Below, piece after piece: positions 15,974-24,877 of a DNA stretch of 64,000 bases (its first letter is position 1; each line of letters begins with the position of its first letter). The notes under the pieces are model-generated. The model worked only from the letters and a program-made list of their open reading frames with translations. It had not been told where the DNA came from and searched no databases. Location of the stretch: the NCBI GenBank assembly GCA_963731625.1, contig CAVSWH010000001.1, positions 1,630,257 through 1,694,256 on the forward strand, read 5' to 3'. Both the position numbers and the translations under genes were made by a program. Source of the stretch: PALSA-555 sp963731625. GTDB taxonomy: Bacteria > Actinomycetota > Acidimicrobiia > IMCC26256 > PALSA-555.

Positions 15974-17607
15974 GCCCTCGCGGCCGAGGCGGGCGGCGGG
16001 CGCACGACACCGGGCGGCTGGTCCGGTCCAGCGTCGTGGTCGGCGTCGGCACGGCCGCGTCGCGGATCACGGGGCTCATGTGGCGCGCCGCGGCCGCGTA
16101 CGCGATCGGCATCACTGCGTTGTCGGGGACGTACGCGTTCGCGAACGAGACGCCGAACATGCTCTACGAGCTGCTCATCGGCGGCGTGCTCACCGCGACG
16201 CTGGTGCCGCAGTTCGTGCGGCTCCTCGACCACGACGACGAGGAGGGGACGAACGCGGTCGTGACCGTGTCGGTGCTCGTCCTGCTCGCGGTCTCGGCGC
16301 TCGGCGTGCTGCTCGCCCCGTGGATCGCGACCCTGCTCACCCTGCGGGTCGCGGGGGCGCAGCACGCGGCGGAGCAGCAGCTGGCCACCGACCTGGTGCG
16401 GCTCTTCATGCCCCAGATCGCCCTGTACGGGTTCACCGCGCTCGCCACTGCGCTGCTGCAGGCCCGTCGACGGTTCGCGGCCGCCGCGTTCGCGCCGATC
16501 CTCAACAACGTCGTGCTCATCGCGCTGTTCCTCGCGCTGCCGCAGCTCGCCCGACGGCCCATCACCGTGCAGCACGTCCTCGACAACCCGTGGCTGATCC
16601 TCTACCTCGGGCTCGGGACGACGGCCGCGGTCGCGGCGATGGCCTTCGGGCTGGTGCCGGCGCTGCGCGGCGCCCGCGTGCGCCTCCGCTTCGTCCCGGC
16701 GTTCCGGAACAAGGCCGTCGCCACCGTGATGCGCCTGTCCGGCTGGACCGTGGGCTACGTCGTGGCCAACCAGGTCGCTCTGTGGGTCGTCCTCGTGCTC
16801 GCCAACGTCCAACCCGGCGGCCCGGCCGCGTACCTCCTGGCGTACACGCTGTTCCAGCTCCCGCACGGGCTGCTCGCGGTGTCGATCATGACCACCGCGT
16901 CGCCCGAGCTCGCGGCCGTCGCCGACGACCTCCCCGCGCTGCGCCACCGGTTCTCGCGCGCGCTCCGACTCGTGCTCACGATCGTGATCCCGGCGTCGGC
17001 GTTGTCGGTGGCGCTTGCCCGCCCGGCGGTCGTCGCGCTCCTGCAGCGCGGCGCGTTCTCGGGCGCGGACTCGGCGCTCGTGGCGCACACCGTCGTGGCG
17101 TTCGCGATCGGGCTGCCCTTCTTCTCCGCGTACCTGTTCGCGATGCGCGCCTTCTACTCGGTCCACGACACGCGCACGCCGTTCCTGCTGAACTGCCTCG
17201 AGAACGCGGTGAACATCGCGCTGGCCCTTGCGCTCATCGGGCCGCTCGGGATCCCGGGACTCGCGTACTCGTTCTCCGCGGCGTACGCCGTCGCCGCGGT
17301 CGTGACCCTTGGCGTCCTGGGCCGCCGGATCGGCGGCATGCAGGGGCGGGGCATCGAGACGACGGTCGTGAAGGTCGGGCTCGTCAGCGCAGTCGCCGGC
17401 ACGGGGGCGTGGGTCGTGGCCGACGCGATCGGCTGGGCCGGTGACCTCCGGGCCGTCGCGGCGACGCTGGCCGGGCTCGCCATCGGGGGTGCGGTGCTCG
17501 CCGCCGGCCTCACCCTCCTGCGGGTCGACGAGTGGACGGCCCTCGTCGCCGGCTTTCGTCCTGCGGCGCGGCGAGGAGCCGACCGGGGCGCCGGCGTGCG
17601 ACGATGA
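15970..17607 (+). CDS. murJ: Lipid II flippase MurJ (MviN)
   Basis: This 545-residue polytopic protein has about 14 membrane helices. Family features are SRITGLMWRAAAAYAIG near the start, ANETPNMLYELLIGGVLTATLVP (read as ANETPNMLYELL and IGGVLTATLVP), FMPQIALYGFTALATALLQ and FFSAYLFAMRAFYSVHDTRTP (read as FAMRAFYSVHDTRTP). MurJ moves lipid II across the membrane for peptidoglycan synthesis. Unlike mycobacterial MviN, no pseudokinase or extracellular domain follows the helices: the protein ends about 20 residues after them. The GTG start overlaps the DUF6049 stop by four bases. Confidence 0.95.
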   Translation: MSPRGRGGRRAHDTGRLVRSSVVVGVGTAASRITGLMWRAAAAYAIGITALSGTYAFANETPNMLYELLIGGVLTATLVPQFVRLLDHDDEEGTNAVVTVSVLVLLAVSALGVLLAPWIATLLTLRVAGAQHAAEQQLATDLVRLFMPQIALYGFTALATALLQARRRFAAAAFAPILNNVVLIALFLALPQLARRPITVQHVLDNPWLILYLGLGTTAAVAAMAFGLVPALRGARVRLRFVPAFRNKAVATVMRLSGWTVGYVVANQVALWVVLVLANVQPGGPAAYLLAYTLFQLPHGLLAVSIMTTASPELAAVADDLPALRHRFSRALRLVLTIVIPASALSVALARPAVVALLQRGAFSGADSALVAHTVVAFAIGLPFFSAYLFAMRAFYSVHDTRTPFLLNCLENAVNIALALALIGPLGIPGLAYSFSAAYAVAAVVTLGVLGRRIGGMQGRGIETTVVKVGLVSAVAGTGAWVVADAIGWAGDLRAVAATLAGLAIGGAVLAAGLTLLRVDEWTALVAGFRPAARRGADRGAGVRR

Positions 17608-17635
17608 GGGTCGCGGCGGAAACGAGGAGGCGGCC

Positions 17636-18472
17636 GTGCCAGTCCGAGTCGTGACCGACAGCGCCTGCGACCTGCCCGAGCCGGTCGTCGCCGAGCTCGG
17701 CATCCAGATCGTGCCCCTCACCATCCGCTTCGGCGCCGAGGAGCTGGTCGACCGCGAGGAGCTCTCGAACCAGGCGTTCTGGCAGCGCCTGGTCGACGCG
17801 CCCGCCCTCCCCGAGACGGCCGCGCCGTCGGCCGGAGCCTTCGAGGCGTGCTTCCAAGCCCTCGCCGACGACGGCGCCGACGGGATCGTCTGTGTGAACC
17901 TCTCCTCGCGGCTCTCCGCGACGATGCAGGCCGCGCAGGTCGCCGCCTCGGCGGTCGCCGACCGCTGCCCGGTGCAGGTCGTCGACTCGCTCACCTGCTC
18001 GATGGGGCTCGGCAATCTCTGCCTCGCCGCCGCCCGGCGGGCCAACGACGGCGGGTCACTCGAGGACGTGGTCGCCGAGGTGACCGACCGGCGGGGCCGC
18101 ACCCGCCTCTACGGGACGCTCGACACGCTCGAGTACCTGAAGAAGGGCGGCCGGGTCGGCAACGCCCGGGCCCTGCTCGGCTCGATGCTCGCGGTGAAGC
18201 CCGTCGTCGAGGTGCGCGACGGCGTCGTCGAGGAGGCCGGCAAGGTCCGCACCCGCTCGAAGGCCCTGCACCTGCTCGCCGACAAGGTCCACGACCAGTC
18301 GGTCGAAGCCGTCGCGGTCCTGCAGGGCGCCACGTCGGACCTCGACACCTTCCTCGACCTCATCGACGACGTCGCGCCCCGCGACAAGATCATCGTCGGC
18401 GACGTCGGGCCGGTCATCGGGACCCACGCCGGCCCCGGCGTGCTCGGCGTCACGTTCCAGACCACCGACTGA
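17636..18472 (+). CDS. DegV-family fatty-acid-binding protein
   Basis: This is a 278-residue DegV/FakB-type protein. It begins VRVVTDSACDLPEPVV, the conserved first strand with the Thr-Asp-Ser lipid-headgroup contact, then has the NLSSRLSATMQAAQ segment and the GTLDTLEYLKKGGRVG motif found in nearly all members. Such proteins bind a fatty acid and, in Firmicutes, present it to FakA kinase; no fakA is in the window. The GTG at 17636 has GAGGAGG seven bases upstream. It starts 28 bp after murJ. Confidence 0.9.
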   Translation: MPVRVVTDSACDLPEPVVAELGIQIVPLTIRFGAEELVDREELSNQAFWQRLVDAPALPETAAPSAGAFEACFQALADDGADGIVCVNLSSRLSATMQAAQVAASAVADRCPVQVVDSLTCSMGLGNLCLAAARRANDGGSLEDVVAEVTDRRGRTRLYGTLDTLEYLKKGGRVGNARALLGSMLAVKPVVEVRDGVVEEAGKVRTRSKALHLLADKVHDQSVEAVAVLQGATSDLDTFLDLIDDVAPRDKIIVGDVGPVIGTHAGPGVLGVTFQTTD

Positions 18473-18521
18473 CCGGCGGTGCGGGCGCCGAGCGGCCGGG
18501 GGCTGGGTAGCGTCGCGGTCC

Positions 18522-19580
18522 GTGCCTGACCCGCCCGCGCCCGGCCGCGTCCTCGACGGCCGGTACCGGCTGGTGAGCCCGGTCGCCCGCGGCGGGATGG
18601 CGACCGTCTGGGACGCCGAGGACACGCTGCTCGCGCGCCGGGTCGCGGTGAAGATCCTCCATCCCGAGCTGGCCTTCGACGAGGCCCTCCGGGCCCGCTT
18701 CCGCAACGAGGCCGTCGCCGCCGCCCGCCTCGCCGACCCGGACATCGTCGCCACCTACGACACGGGCGACGACGGCGGCGTCGGCTACATCGTCATGGAG
18801 TTCGTCGACGGGCCGACGCTGCGGCGGGTCCTCGACGTCCAGGGTCGCCTGGCGATCATCGACACGGTGCGGATCGGCCGTGAGGTCGCCTCGGCGCTCG
18901 CCGCGGCCCACCGTGAGGGGATCGTGCACCGGGACGTGAAGCCGGCGAACGTCCTCGTCCCCGCCGAGGGACCGGTGAAGGTCACCGACTTCGGGATCGC
19001 CAAGGCCGGGACGGGCGCCGAGCTCACCCGCACGGGCACGGTCGTCGGCACCGCCCGCTACCTCGCGCCCGAGCAGCTGCGCGGCGAGCCGGTCGACCCG
19101 CGCACCGACCTCTACGCGCTCGGGCTCGTCCTCTACGAGATGCTCGCCGGGGAGCTGCCGTTCCACGGCGACACCGAGATGGCCGTGGCCCTCGCCCGCC
19201 TCAGCACCCCGCCGGCGCCGATCCGCCAGCTGCGCCCCGACGTCCCGTCGGGACTGGCCCGCCTCGTCATGGCCTGTCTCGCCCTCGACCCGGCCGACCG
19301 CCCGCCGACCGCCCGCGCCGTCGCCGAGTTCCTCTCCGACCGTCCCCGCGACCCCGGCCCCGAGCGCCCCCGCGAGGGGACGCGCACCGTCGTGATGCCC
19401 CAGCCGGAGGCGGCCCCCGCCCGCCCGCGCCCGGCACCCCCGCGGCGGCGGCGCGGGCCGATCGCCGCGCTGGCCATCCTCCTCTTTGTCGCGGGCGCGG
19501 CCGCCGGCTACCTCCTCGTGCGGGCCGCCGACGCCGGCGCCGCCACCCGCCCACCACCGGTCACGGCGGCCCCGCGCTGA
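18522..19580 (+). CDS. Membrane Ser/Thr protein kinase without PASTA domains
   Basis: This 352-residue Hanks-type kinase has all catalytic motifs: glycine loop VARGGMATVW, Lys in VAVKIL, HRDVKPANVL, DFGIAKA and the activation segment TRTGTVVGTARYLAPEQL. After the kinase domain (about 10-265) comes a Pro/Arg-rich juxtamembrane stretch, one membrane helix (about 312-333) and a short external tail of some 15 residues. It is distinct from the PASTA kinase at 47.7 kb. A TAGCGT hexamer ends 8 bp before the GTG start, suggesting a leaderless transcript. A GC-rich hairpin follows the stop. Confidence 0.93.
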   Translation: MPDPPAPGRVLDGRYRLVSPVARGGMATVWDAEDTLLARRVAVKILHPELAFDEALRARFRNEAVAAARLADPDIVATYDTGDDGGVGYIVMEFVDGPTLRRVLDVQGRLAIIDTVRIGREVASALAAAHREGIVHRDVKPANVLVPAEGPVKVTDFGIAKAGTGAELTRTGTVVGTARYLAPEQLRGEPVDPRTDLYALGLVLYEMLAGELPFHGDTEMAVALARLSTPPAPIRQLRPDVPSGLARLVMACLALDPADRPPTARAVAEFLSDRPRDPGPERPREGTRTVVMPQPEAAPARPRPAPPRRRRGPIAALAILLFVAGAAAGYLLVRAADAGAATRPPPVTAAPR

Positions 19581-19584
19581 GCCC

Positions 19585-19606
19585 GGCCCCCCGGCCGGCC
19601 GGGGCC
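19585..19606. terminator. GC-rich hairpin after the Ser/Thr kinase gene
   Basis: GGCCCC at 19585-19590 and GGGGCC at 19601-19606 flank the self-complementary CCGGCCGG stretch, giving a compact GC-only stem. It lies between the kinase stop and a TACGCT hexamer (about 19613) for the next gene. There is no T-run, so it is a U-less candidate terminator only. Confidence 0.45.
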
Positions 19607-19648
19607 CCTTGGGTACGCTCCGACACCCTCCCGGACCACTGAGAGCCG

Positions 19649-19930
19649 ATGGCCGACTGGACCACCCAAGCCGCCGACGCGATCGAGGCCGCGGTCACCG
19701 CGGTCCGCGACAGGACCGTCGTCCCCGCCCAGCGGGCCACCCGGGCCGTCGTCTACGGGCTGCTCGTCGCGTTCTTCGCGGGGACGGCGCTCGTGCTCCT
19801 CGCGGTCGGCGCGTTCCGCGGCCTGGTGATCCTCACCGGTCGCACGTGGATCGCGTACCTGATCGTCGGCGGAATGCTCGTCGCCGCGGGCGCGTTCTGC
19901 TGGTCGCGGCGCACGAAGCGCACGGTGTGA
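19649..19930 (+). CDS. Small membrane protein, function unknown
   Basis: This 93-residue protein has an amphipathic N-terminal part (about 1-30), then two membrane helices (about 34-56 and 66-84) and a short basic tail SRRTKR. The layout resembles small holin-like or phage-shock-type membrane proteins, but I recognise no motif that would assign a family. It lies 22 bp before trxB on the same strand and is probably co-transcribed with it. The ATG at 19649 follows GAGAG. A TACGCT hexamer about 30 bp upstream is a likely -10 element. Confidence 0.7.
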   Translation: MADWTTQAADAIEAAVTAVRDRTVVPAQRATRAVVYGLLVAFFAGTALVLLAVGAFRGLVILTGRTWIAYLIVGGMLVAAGAFCWSRRTKRTV

Positions 19931-19952
19931 CCGTCGCAGGAGGGAAGGGCCG

Positions 19953-20897
19953 ATGACCGATGCCGTGCCCCTGGTGATCGTGGGGTCCGGACCGGCCGGG
20001 CTCACGGCGGCGGTGTACGCGGCGCGCGCCAACCTGCGCCCCATCGTCATCGAAGGGCTCGAGGCGGGCGGCCAGCTCATGCTGACCACCGACGTCGAGA
20101 ACTACCCCGGGTTCCCCGACGGCATCCTCGGACCCGAGCTCATGACGAAGTTCCGCGAGCAGGCCGCCCGGTTCGGCGCGGAGTTCGTGACCGCCGACGC
20201 GGACCGCCTCGACCTCGACGCGTCGCCGTTCGGCGCGTGGGTCGAGGGGCGCGAGTGCCGCGGCGAGGCGATGATCGTCTCGACCGGCGCCACGGCGCGG
20301 ATGCTCGGTCTGGACTCGGAGCGTCAGCTGCTCGGGCGCGGCGTGTCGACGTGCGCGACGTGCGACGGCTTCTTCTTCCGGGGCCAGCCCCTGGCCGTGG
20401 TCGGCGGCGGCGACTCGGCCCTCGAGGAGGCCTTGTTCCTGACCAAGTTCGCGACCGAGGTGACGATCGTCCACCGCCGCGACGAGCTGCGGGCCTCGGC
20501 GATCATGGCGGACCGGGCGGCCGCCAACCCGAAGATCTCGTTCCGCTGGAACGCCGTGGTCGAGGAGGTGCTCGGCAACGGCTCGGTCAAAGGGGTCCGG
20601 CTGCGGGACACCGTGACCGACGAGCGCTCCGAGCTCGACGTGGGGGCGCTGTTCGTGGCCATCGGGCACGACCCGAACACGGCGCTCGTGCGCGACCAGC
20701 TCGAGCTCGACGAGGGCGGCTACGTCGTCACTGCGGGCGATTCGACGGCCACCTCGGTCGACGGCGTGTTCGCCGCGGGGGACGTGCAAGACCACGTCTT
20801 CCGCCAGGCCGTCACCGCCGCCGGCAGCGGCTGCATGGCCGCGATCGAGGCGGAACGCTGGCTCGCGGCCCGGGAGCACGCGGCGCGGCGACGCTGA
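19953..20897 (+). CDS. trxB: Thioredoxin reductase
   Basis: This 314-residue FAD/NADPH enzyme reduces the thioredoxin encoded next to it. The FAD site is VIVGSGPAGLTAAVYAARA. The redox-active pair is in STCATCDGFFF (CATC). The NADPH-binding site is LAVVGGGDSALEEALFL followed by HRRDELRAS. The FAD C-terminal motif is GVFAAGDVQDHVFRQAVTAAGSGCMAA, read as GVFAAGDVQDHVFRQAVT. Start and length are standard. A GGAGG sequence lies about 10 bp upstream. It is the first recognisable gene of trxB-trxA-cwlM-like, an order conserved beside parB in actinomycetes. Confidence 0.97.
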   Translation: MTDAVPLVIVGSGPAGLTAAVYAARANLRPIVIEGLEAGGQLMLTTDVENYPGFPDGILGPELMTKFREQAARFGAEFVTADADRLDLDASPFGAWVEGRECRGEAMIVSTGATARMLGLDSERQLLGRGVSTCATCDGFFFRGQPLAVVGGGDSALEEALFLTKFATEVTIVHRRDELRASAIMADRAAANPKISFRWNAVVEEVLGNGSVKGVRLRDTVTDERSELDVGALFVAIGHDPNTALVRDQLELDEGGYVVTAGDSTATSVDGVFAAGDVQDHVFRQAVTAAGSGCMAAIEAERWLAAREHAARRR

Positions 20898-20978
20898 GGA
20901 ATGCGCGGGCGGGGCGCGTGGTTCCCCTCTCAGTACACTCGTCGGCATTCCGGCGAGACTGGCCGAAAGGGAATTGGC

Positions 20979-21314
20979 GTGTCTGAGATCACGAAGCTCA
21001 CCGACGCGACGTTCGACGAGACGATCAGCGGCTCCGAGCAGCCCGTGGTCGTCGACTTCTGGGCGGAGTGGTGCGGGCCGTGCAAGATGATCGCGCCCGT
21101 CCTCGAGGAGCTCGCCAAGGAGAACGGCGGCAAGCTGCGCATCGCGAAGCTGAACGTCGACGAGAACCCGAACACGGCGATGCGGTACAACGTCATGAGT
21201 ATCCCCACGCTGCTGGTCTTCAAGCCGGGCGAGTCGGGACAAGAGGCGCGCCGGCTCGTCGGCGCGAAGGGCAAGGCCCAGCTCCTCCAGGAGCTCTCCG
21301 ACTTCGTCGCCTGA
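20979..21314 (+). CDS. trxA: Thioredoxin
   Basis: This is a 111-residue thioredoxin with the active site WAEWCGPCKM, the cis-Pro loop SIPTLLVF and the usual beta-alpha-beta layout. It is reduced by TrxB and serves ribonucleotide reductase and other targets. The GTG at 20979 has GAAAGGG upstream and gives a standard N-terminus; a longer in-frame extension has no family similarity. A GTACACT hexamer about 45 bp upstream may be its own -10 element. It ends 4 bp before the CwlM-like gene. Confidence 0.97.
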   Translation: MSEITKLTDATFDETISGSEQPVVVDFWAEWCGPCKMIAPVLEELAKENGGKLRIAKLNVDENPNTAMRYNVMSIPTLLVFKPGESGQEARRLVGAKGKAQLLQELSDFVA

Positions 21315-21318
21315 GCGC

Positions 21319-22311
21319 GTGCCGGCGCCGTTGCGGGCGGGCGCCCGCGGGGAGGCCGTCCGCGACCTCCAGCGCCGCCTCGCTGCCGGCGGCCACGACG
21401 TCGCTCCCGACCCGATCGGCGAGTACGACGCCGGCACCGCCGACGCCATTCGCGCCTTCCAAGCGGCGCGGGGGCTGCGCGTCGACGGGATCGTCGGACG
21501 CCAGACCTGGTCGGCGCTCGTCGAGAGCGGCTACGAGCTGGGCGACCGCCTCCTGTACCGGCGCCGCCCGATGGTGCGCGGCGATGACGTCCTCGACCTG
21601 CAGCGCCAGCTGAACGCCCTCGGCTTCGACGCCGGCCGTGAGGACGGGATCCTCGGCGACGACACGTACCGGGCGGTCGGCGCCTTCCAGCGCGACGCCG
21701 GGCTCGCCGCGGACGGCATCTGCGGGCCGGCCACCGTCGCGGCCCTCGGCCGGGTCGGCGCGATGGCCGACGGGTCGATCGCTACCGTCCGGGAGCGGGA
21801 CCGCCTCCGGCGGGACCGCCAGCGCTTGGTCGGCCACCGGACCTACGTCGCCGCCGCCCCCGGCCTGGCCGTCCTCGGCGAGGAGGTCACCCGGGGGCTG
21901 CTCGACGCGGGCGCCCAGGTGCTCCTCGACGCTTCGGGCGGCGAGGACTCCCTGCTGGCCGCCGCCGCCAACCGCTTCGACGCCCACCTGTTCCTCGGCC
22001 TCCGTCCGGGCGATTCCGTGGGGTGCTGCTGCGCCTACTTCGAGTCGGGCCGGTTCCGGTCGGAGGCGGGTCACGCCGTCGCCTCGGCGATCCACGACGA
22101 GCTGCGCGGGATCCTCCCGATCGAGGTCGGCGTGTCGGGACGAACCTACGCGGCCCTCCGCGAGACGCGCATGGCCGCCGTCGTGTGCGAGATCGTCCCG
22201 GACGGCGACGTCGTCGCCATGCGGGGCGTCGTGGCGAGTGCGGGCGGTGTCGGGCGGGCGATCGTGCGGGCGGTGCGGCGCGCCGTCGAGGAGCCGGCCG
22301 TCGCGCTCTGA
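21319..22311 (+). CDS. CwlM-like peptidoglycan-binding pseudo-amidase
   Basis: This 330-residue protein has two peptidoglycan-binding type 1 repeats (about 5-65 and 75-135, each ending in GI(V/C)G..T..AL). They are followed by an amidase_3-like domain (about 165-325). The position after trxB-trxA and before parB is that of mycobacterial cwlM. The zinc site looks lost: no DPGHGG motif is present, and the usual S-(I/L)-H-A-N segment reads FLGLRPGDS. The final Glu strand (VVCEIVPDGD) is kept. In mycobacteria CwlM is an inactive amidase that PknB phosphorylates to stimulate MurA; a regulatory role is inferred here. Confidence 0.82.
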   Translation: MPAPLRAGARGEAVRDLQRRLAAGGHDVAPDPIGEYDAGTADAIRAFQAARGLRVDGIVGRQTWSALVESGYELGDRLLYRRRPMVRGDDVLDLQRQLNALGFDAGREDGILGDDTYRAVGAFQRDAGLAADGICGPATVAALGRVGAMADGSIATVRERDRLRRDRQRLVGHRTYVAAAPGLAVLGEEVTRGLLDAGAQVLLDASGGEDSLLAAAANRFDAHLFLGLRPGDSVGCCCAYFESGRFRSEAGHAVASAIHDELRGILPIEVGVSGRTYAALRETRMAAVVCEIVPDGDVVAMRGVVASAGGVGRAIVRAVRRAVEEPAVAL

Positions 22312-22312
22312 G

Positions 22313-23186
22313 CTAGGCCGACGCGGCGCTCGGGCTGCGCCCGTCGGTCATGCGCTTGTAGATCCGCTCGAGGTCGTCGAGGCCGGCGAACTCCACGGTG
22401 AGCGCGCCCTTCCCGCCCGCGCCGAGCTTGACGCGCACCCGCGTCTCGAGATGGTCGCTGAGCTGCTCTTCGAGCTGGAGCAGCGCCGCGGGTCGCATCC
22501 GCGCCGGCGCGCGCGGCGCGGGCTCGGGTTCGGCGCCGTCGTTGCGCGCGCGCACGGCCTCCTCGACGGCGCGCACGGACAGGTCGTCCTTGACCGCGCG
22601 GCGGGCGAGGGCCTCCTGGAACGCGCGGTCGGGCGTGCCGAGCAGTGCGCGGGCGTGCCCCATGGACAAGCGCCCCTCGCGCAGCGCGCGCTGGATCGAG
22701 GGCGGCAGCTGCAGCAGCCGCATCGTGTTCGTCACCGCGGCGCGGCTCCGCCCGACCGTCGTCGCGACCTGCTCGTGCGTCATCGAGAAGTCTTCGATCA
22801 TCTGCTGGTAGGCCGCGGCCTCTTCCAACGGGTTCAGGTCGTCGCGCTGGAGGTTCTCGACGAGCGCCGCTTGCAGCGCGCGCTGGTCCTCGGTCTGGCG
22901 CACGATCGCCGGGATCATCTGGAGGCCGGCGCGGTGCGCGGCGCGCCAGCGCCGCTCGCCGGCGACGAGCTCGTAGCCGTCCCCCGCCGGTCGGACGAGC
23001 ACCGGCTGGAGCAGCCCGACCTCGCGGATCGAGTCGGCCAGGGCGCCGATGCCCTCCTCGTCGAACCGATCGCGCGGTTGATATGGGTTTGGCCGAATTG
23101 CGGCAATTGGGAGCTCGAGGAGCCCGGGTGTGGTGACGACGCTGCCCCGCTCGGCTGCGCCGCTGGGGATCAGCGCGCCGAGGCCC

Positions 23187-23212
<26 letters not shown>
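22313..23212 (-). CDS. parB: Chromosome-partitioning protein ParB
   Basis: This 299-residue CTPase clamp loads at parS. The N-terminal nucleotide-binding domain carries IRPNPYQPRDRFD, GYELVAGERRWRAAH and ALVENLQRDDLNPLEEA. The central helix-turn-helix includes THEQVATTVGRSRAAVTN and LREGRLSMGHARALLG. The C-terminal part (about 245-290) is the dimerisation domain. The start is ATG at 23212, and the N-terminal GLGKGLGALI is typical. It overlaps the parA stop by 26 bp. Two parS sites lie 1 kb upstream. Confidence 0.97.
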
Positions 23213-24080
<868 letters not shown>

Positions 24081-24207
24081 TGCCACTCCCCGGAGCACTC
24101 GCGTCGGCGGGACCGCGAGCCCTCGACTTCGACTTGAGGCTGGGGTTGGAGGATACGCCGTGGCGAGCGGATTCGCCAGCGTCTCGACGGAATCGCTCGG
24201 CGATCCC

Positions 24208-24221
24208 GTTTCACGTGGAAC
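24208..24221. promoter_or_regulatory. parS site 1
   Basis: GTTTCACGTGGAAC is an exact match to the 14-bp core of the parS consensus and is perfectly palindromic. It lies between parA and rsmG, 5.3 kb from the origin candidate. The flanking bases are C and G rather than T and A. Confidence 0.95.
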
Positions 24222-24245
24222 GTGGCCGGGCCGATCCCCAGCCCC

Positions 24246-24259
24246 GTTTCACGTGGAAC
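24246..24259. promoter_or_regulatory. parS site 2
   Basis: A second exact GTTTCACGTGGAAC starts 38 bp after the first, with the same C and G flanks. It ends 1 bp before the rsmG stop codon. The pair would load ParB close to dnaA. Confidence 0.95.
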
Positions 24260-24260
24260 G

Positions 24261-24875
24261 TCAGCGCCAGAGCGGGCGCCGGGCCGGGACGCCGACCCGG
24301 CGGGGCCACCGGGGGCTCGGCGGATCAGCCAGCGTCATCACCGCGAGGGACGCCCCGCCCCCGCTCAGGAGCTCCGGCGGCGAGAGCCCCAGCGTCGCCA
24401 GGCCGTCCTCGTCCCAGCGACCCGGGTCGCCCCCCGGTGGCTCGGAGACCGCGAGTCGTCCCCCGGGCGCCAGGAAGCCGACGCCGCACTCGGCCGTGAC
24501 GGCCGGCGGCCCGAAGGCCCGGGCGACGACGAGCTGGAACCGCCCCCGCCAGGCCTCGTCGCGCGCCGCGTCCTCCACGCGGGCGACGACCACGTCGACT
24601 CGGTCTGCGATCGCCAGCTGGTCGCAGGCCGACTCCAGATGGGCGCCCCGCCGCCGGCTCGCGTCCAGCAGGACGCCTCGGGCCGAGGGCCACTCGAGGG
24701 CCAGCACCAGGCCCGGGAGCCCGCCGCCCGCGCCGAGATCGACGAACGTCGCGACCGGGGCGCCGAGGAGGGCGACGAACGAGACGGCGTGCCGCCGCTG
24801 GTCGTCGAGGGGCCCGGGTCCGAGGTACCCGAGCCGCTGGGCGCGGGCGAGGGCGGCGTCGAGGCCGCCGGGCAC
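24261..24875 (-). CDS. rsmG: 16S rRNA 7-methylguanosine methyltransferase RsmG
   Basis: This 204-residue SAM-dependent enzyme (GidB) methylates G527 of 16S rRNA. The SAM-binding loop is FVDLGAGGGLPGLVLAL. The segment VVVARVEDAARDEAWRGRFQLVVARAF, read as VVVARVEDAA and FQLVVARAF, is the conserved NxRxE-like and catalytic-domain region, with the usual RAxA shortened to RAF. It starts with GTG 2 bp after jag, so translation is coupled. It is slightly short compared with many RsmG proteins. The parS sites abut its 3' end. Confidence 0.93.
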   Translation of the reverse strand: MPGGLDAALARAQRLGYLGPGPLDDQRRHAVSFVALLGAPVATFVDLGAGGGLPGLVLALEWPSARGVLLDASRRRGAHLESACDQLAIADRVDVVVARVEDAARDEAWRGRFQLVVARAFGPPAVTAECGVGFLAPGGRLAVSEPPGGDPGRWDEDGLATLGLSPPELLSGGGASLAVMTLADPPSPRWPRRVGVPARRPLWR

Positions 24876-24877
24876 CG

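Noticed and set aside
15337..18102. A 921-codon open frame on the minus strand, antisense to DUF6049, murJ and degV
   Set aside because: Arg/Glu/Gln-rich composition with no motif; all three plus-strand genes are clearly coding, so it is a GC-rich shadow frame. The same applies to the long frames at 2510-4357 (+), 34515-37094 (-), 48417-51155 (+) and 59478-61580 (-).
24081..24207. Transcription terminator between rsmG and parA
   Set aside because: No stable hairpin apart from the parS palindromes was seen.
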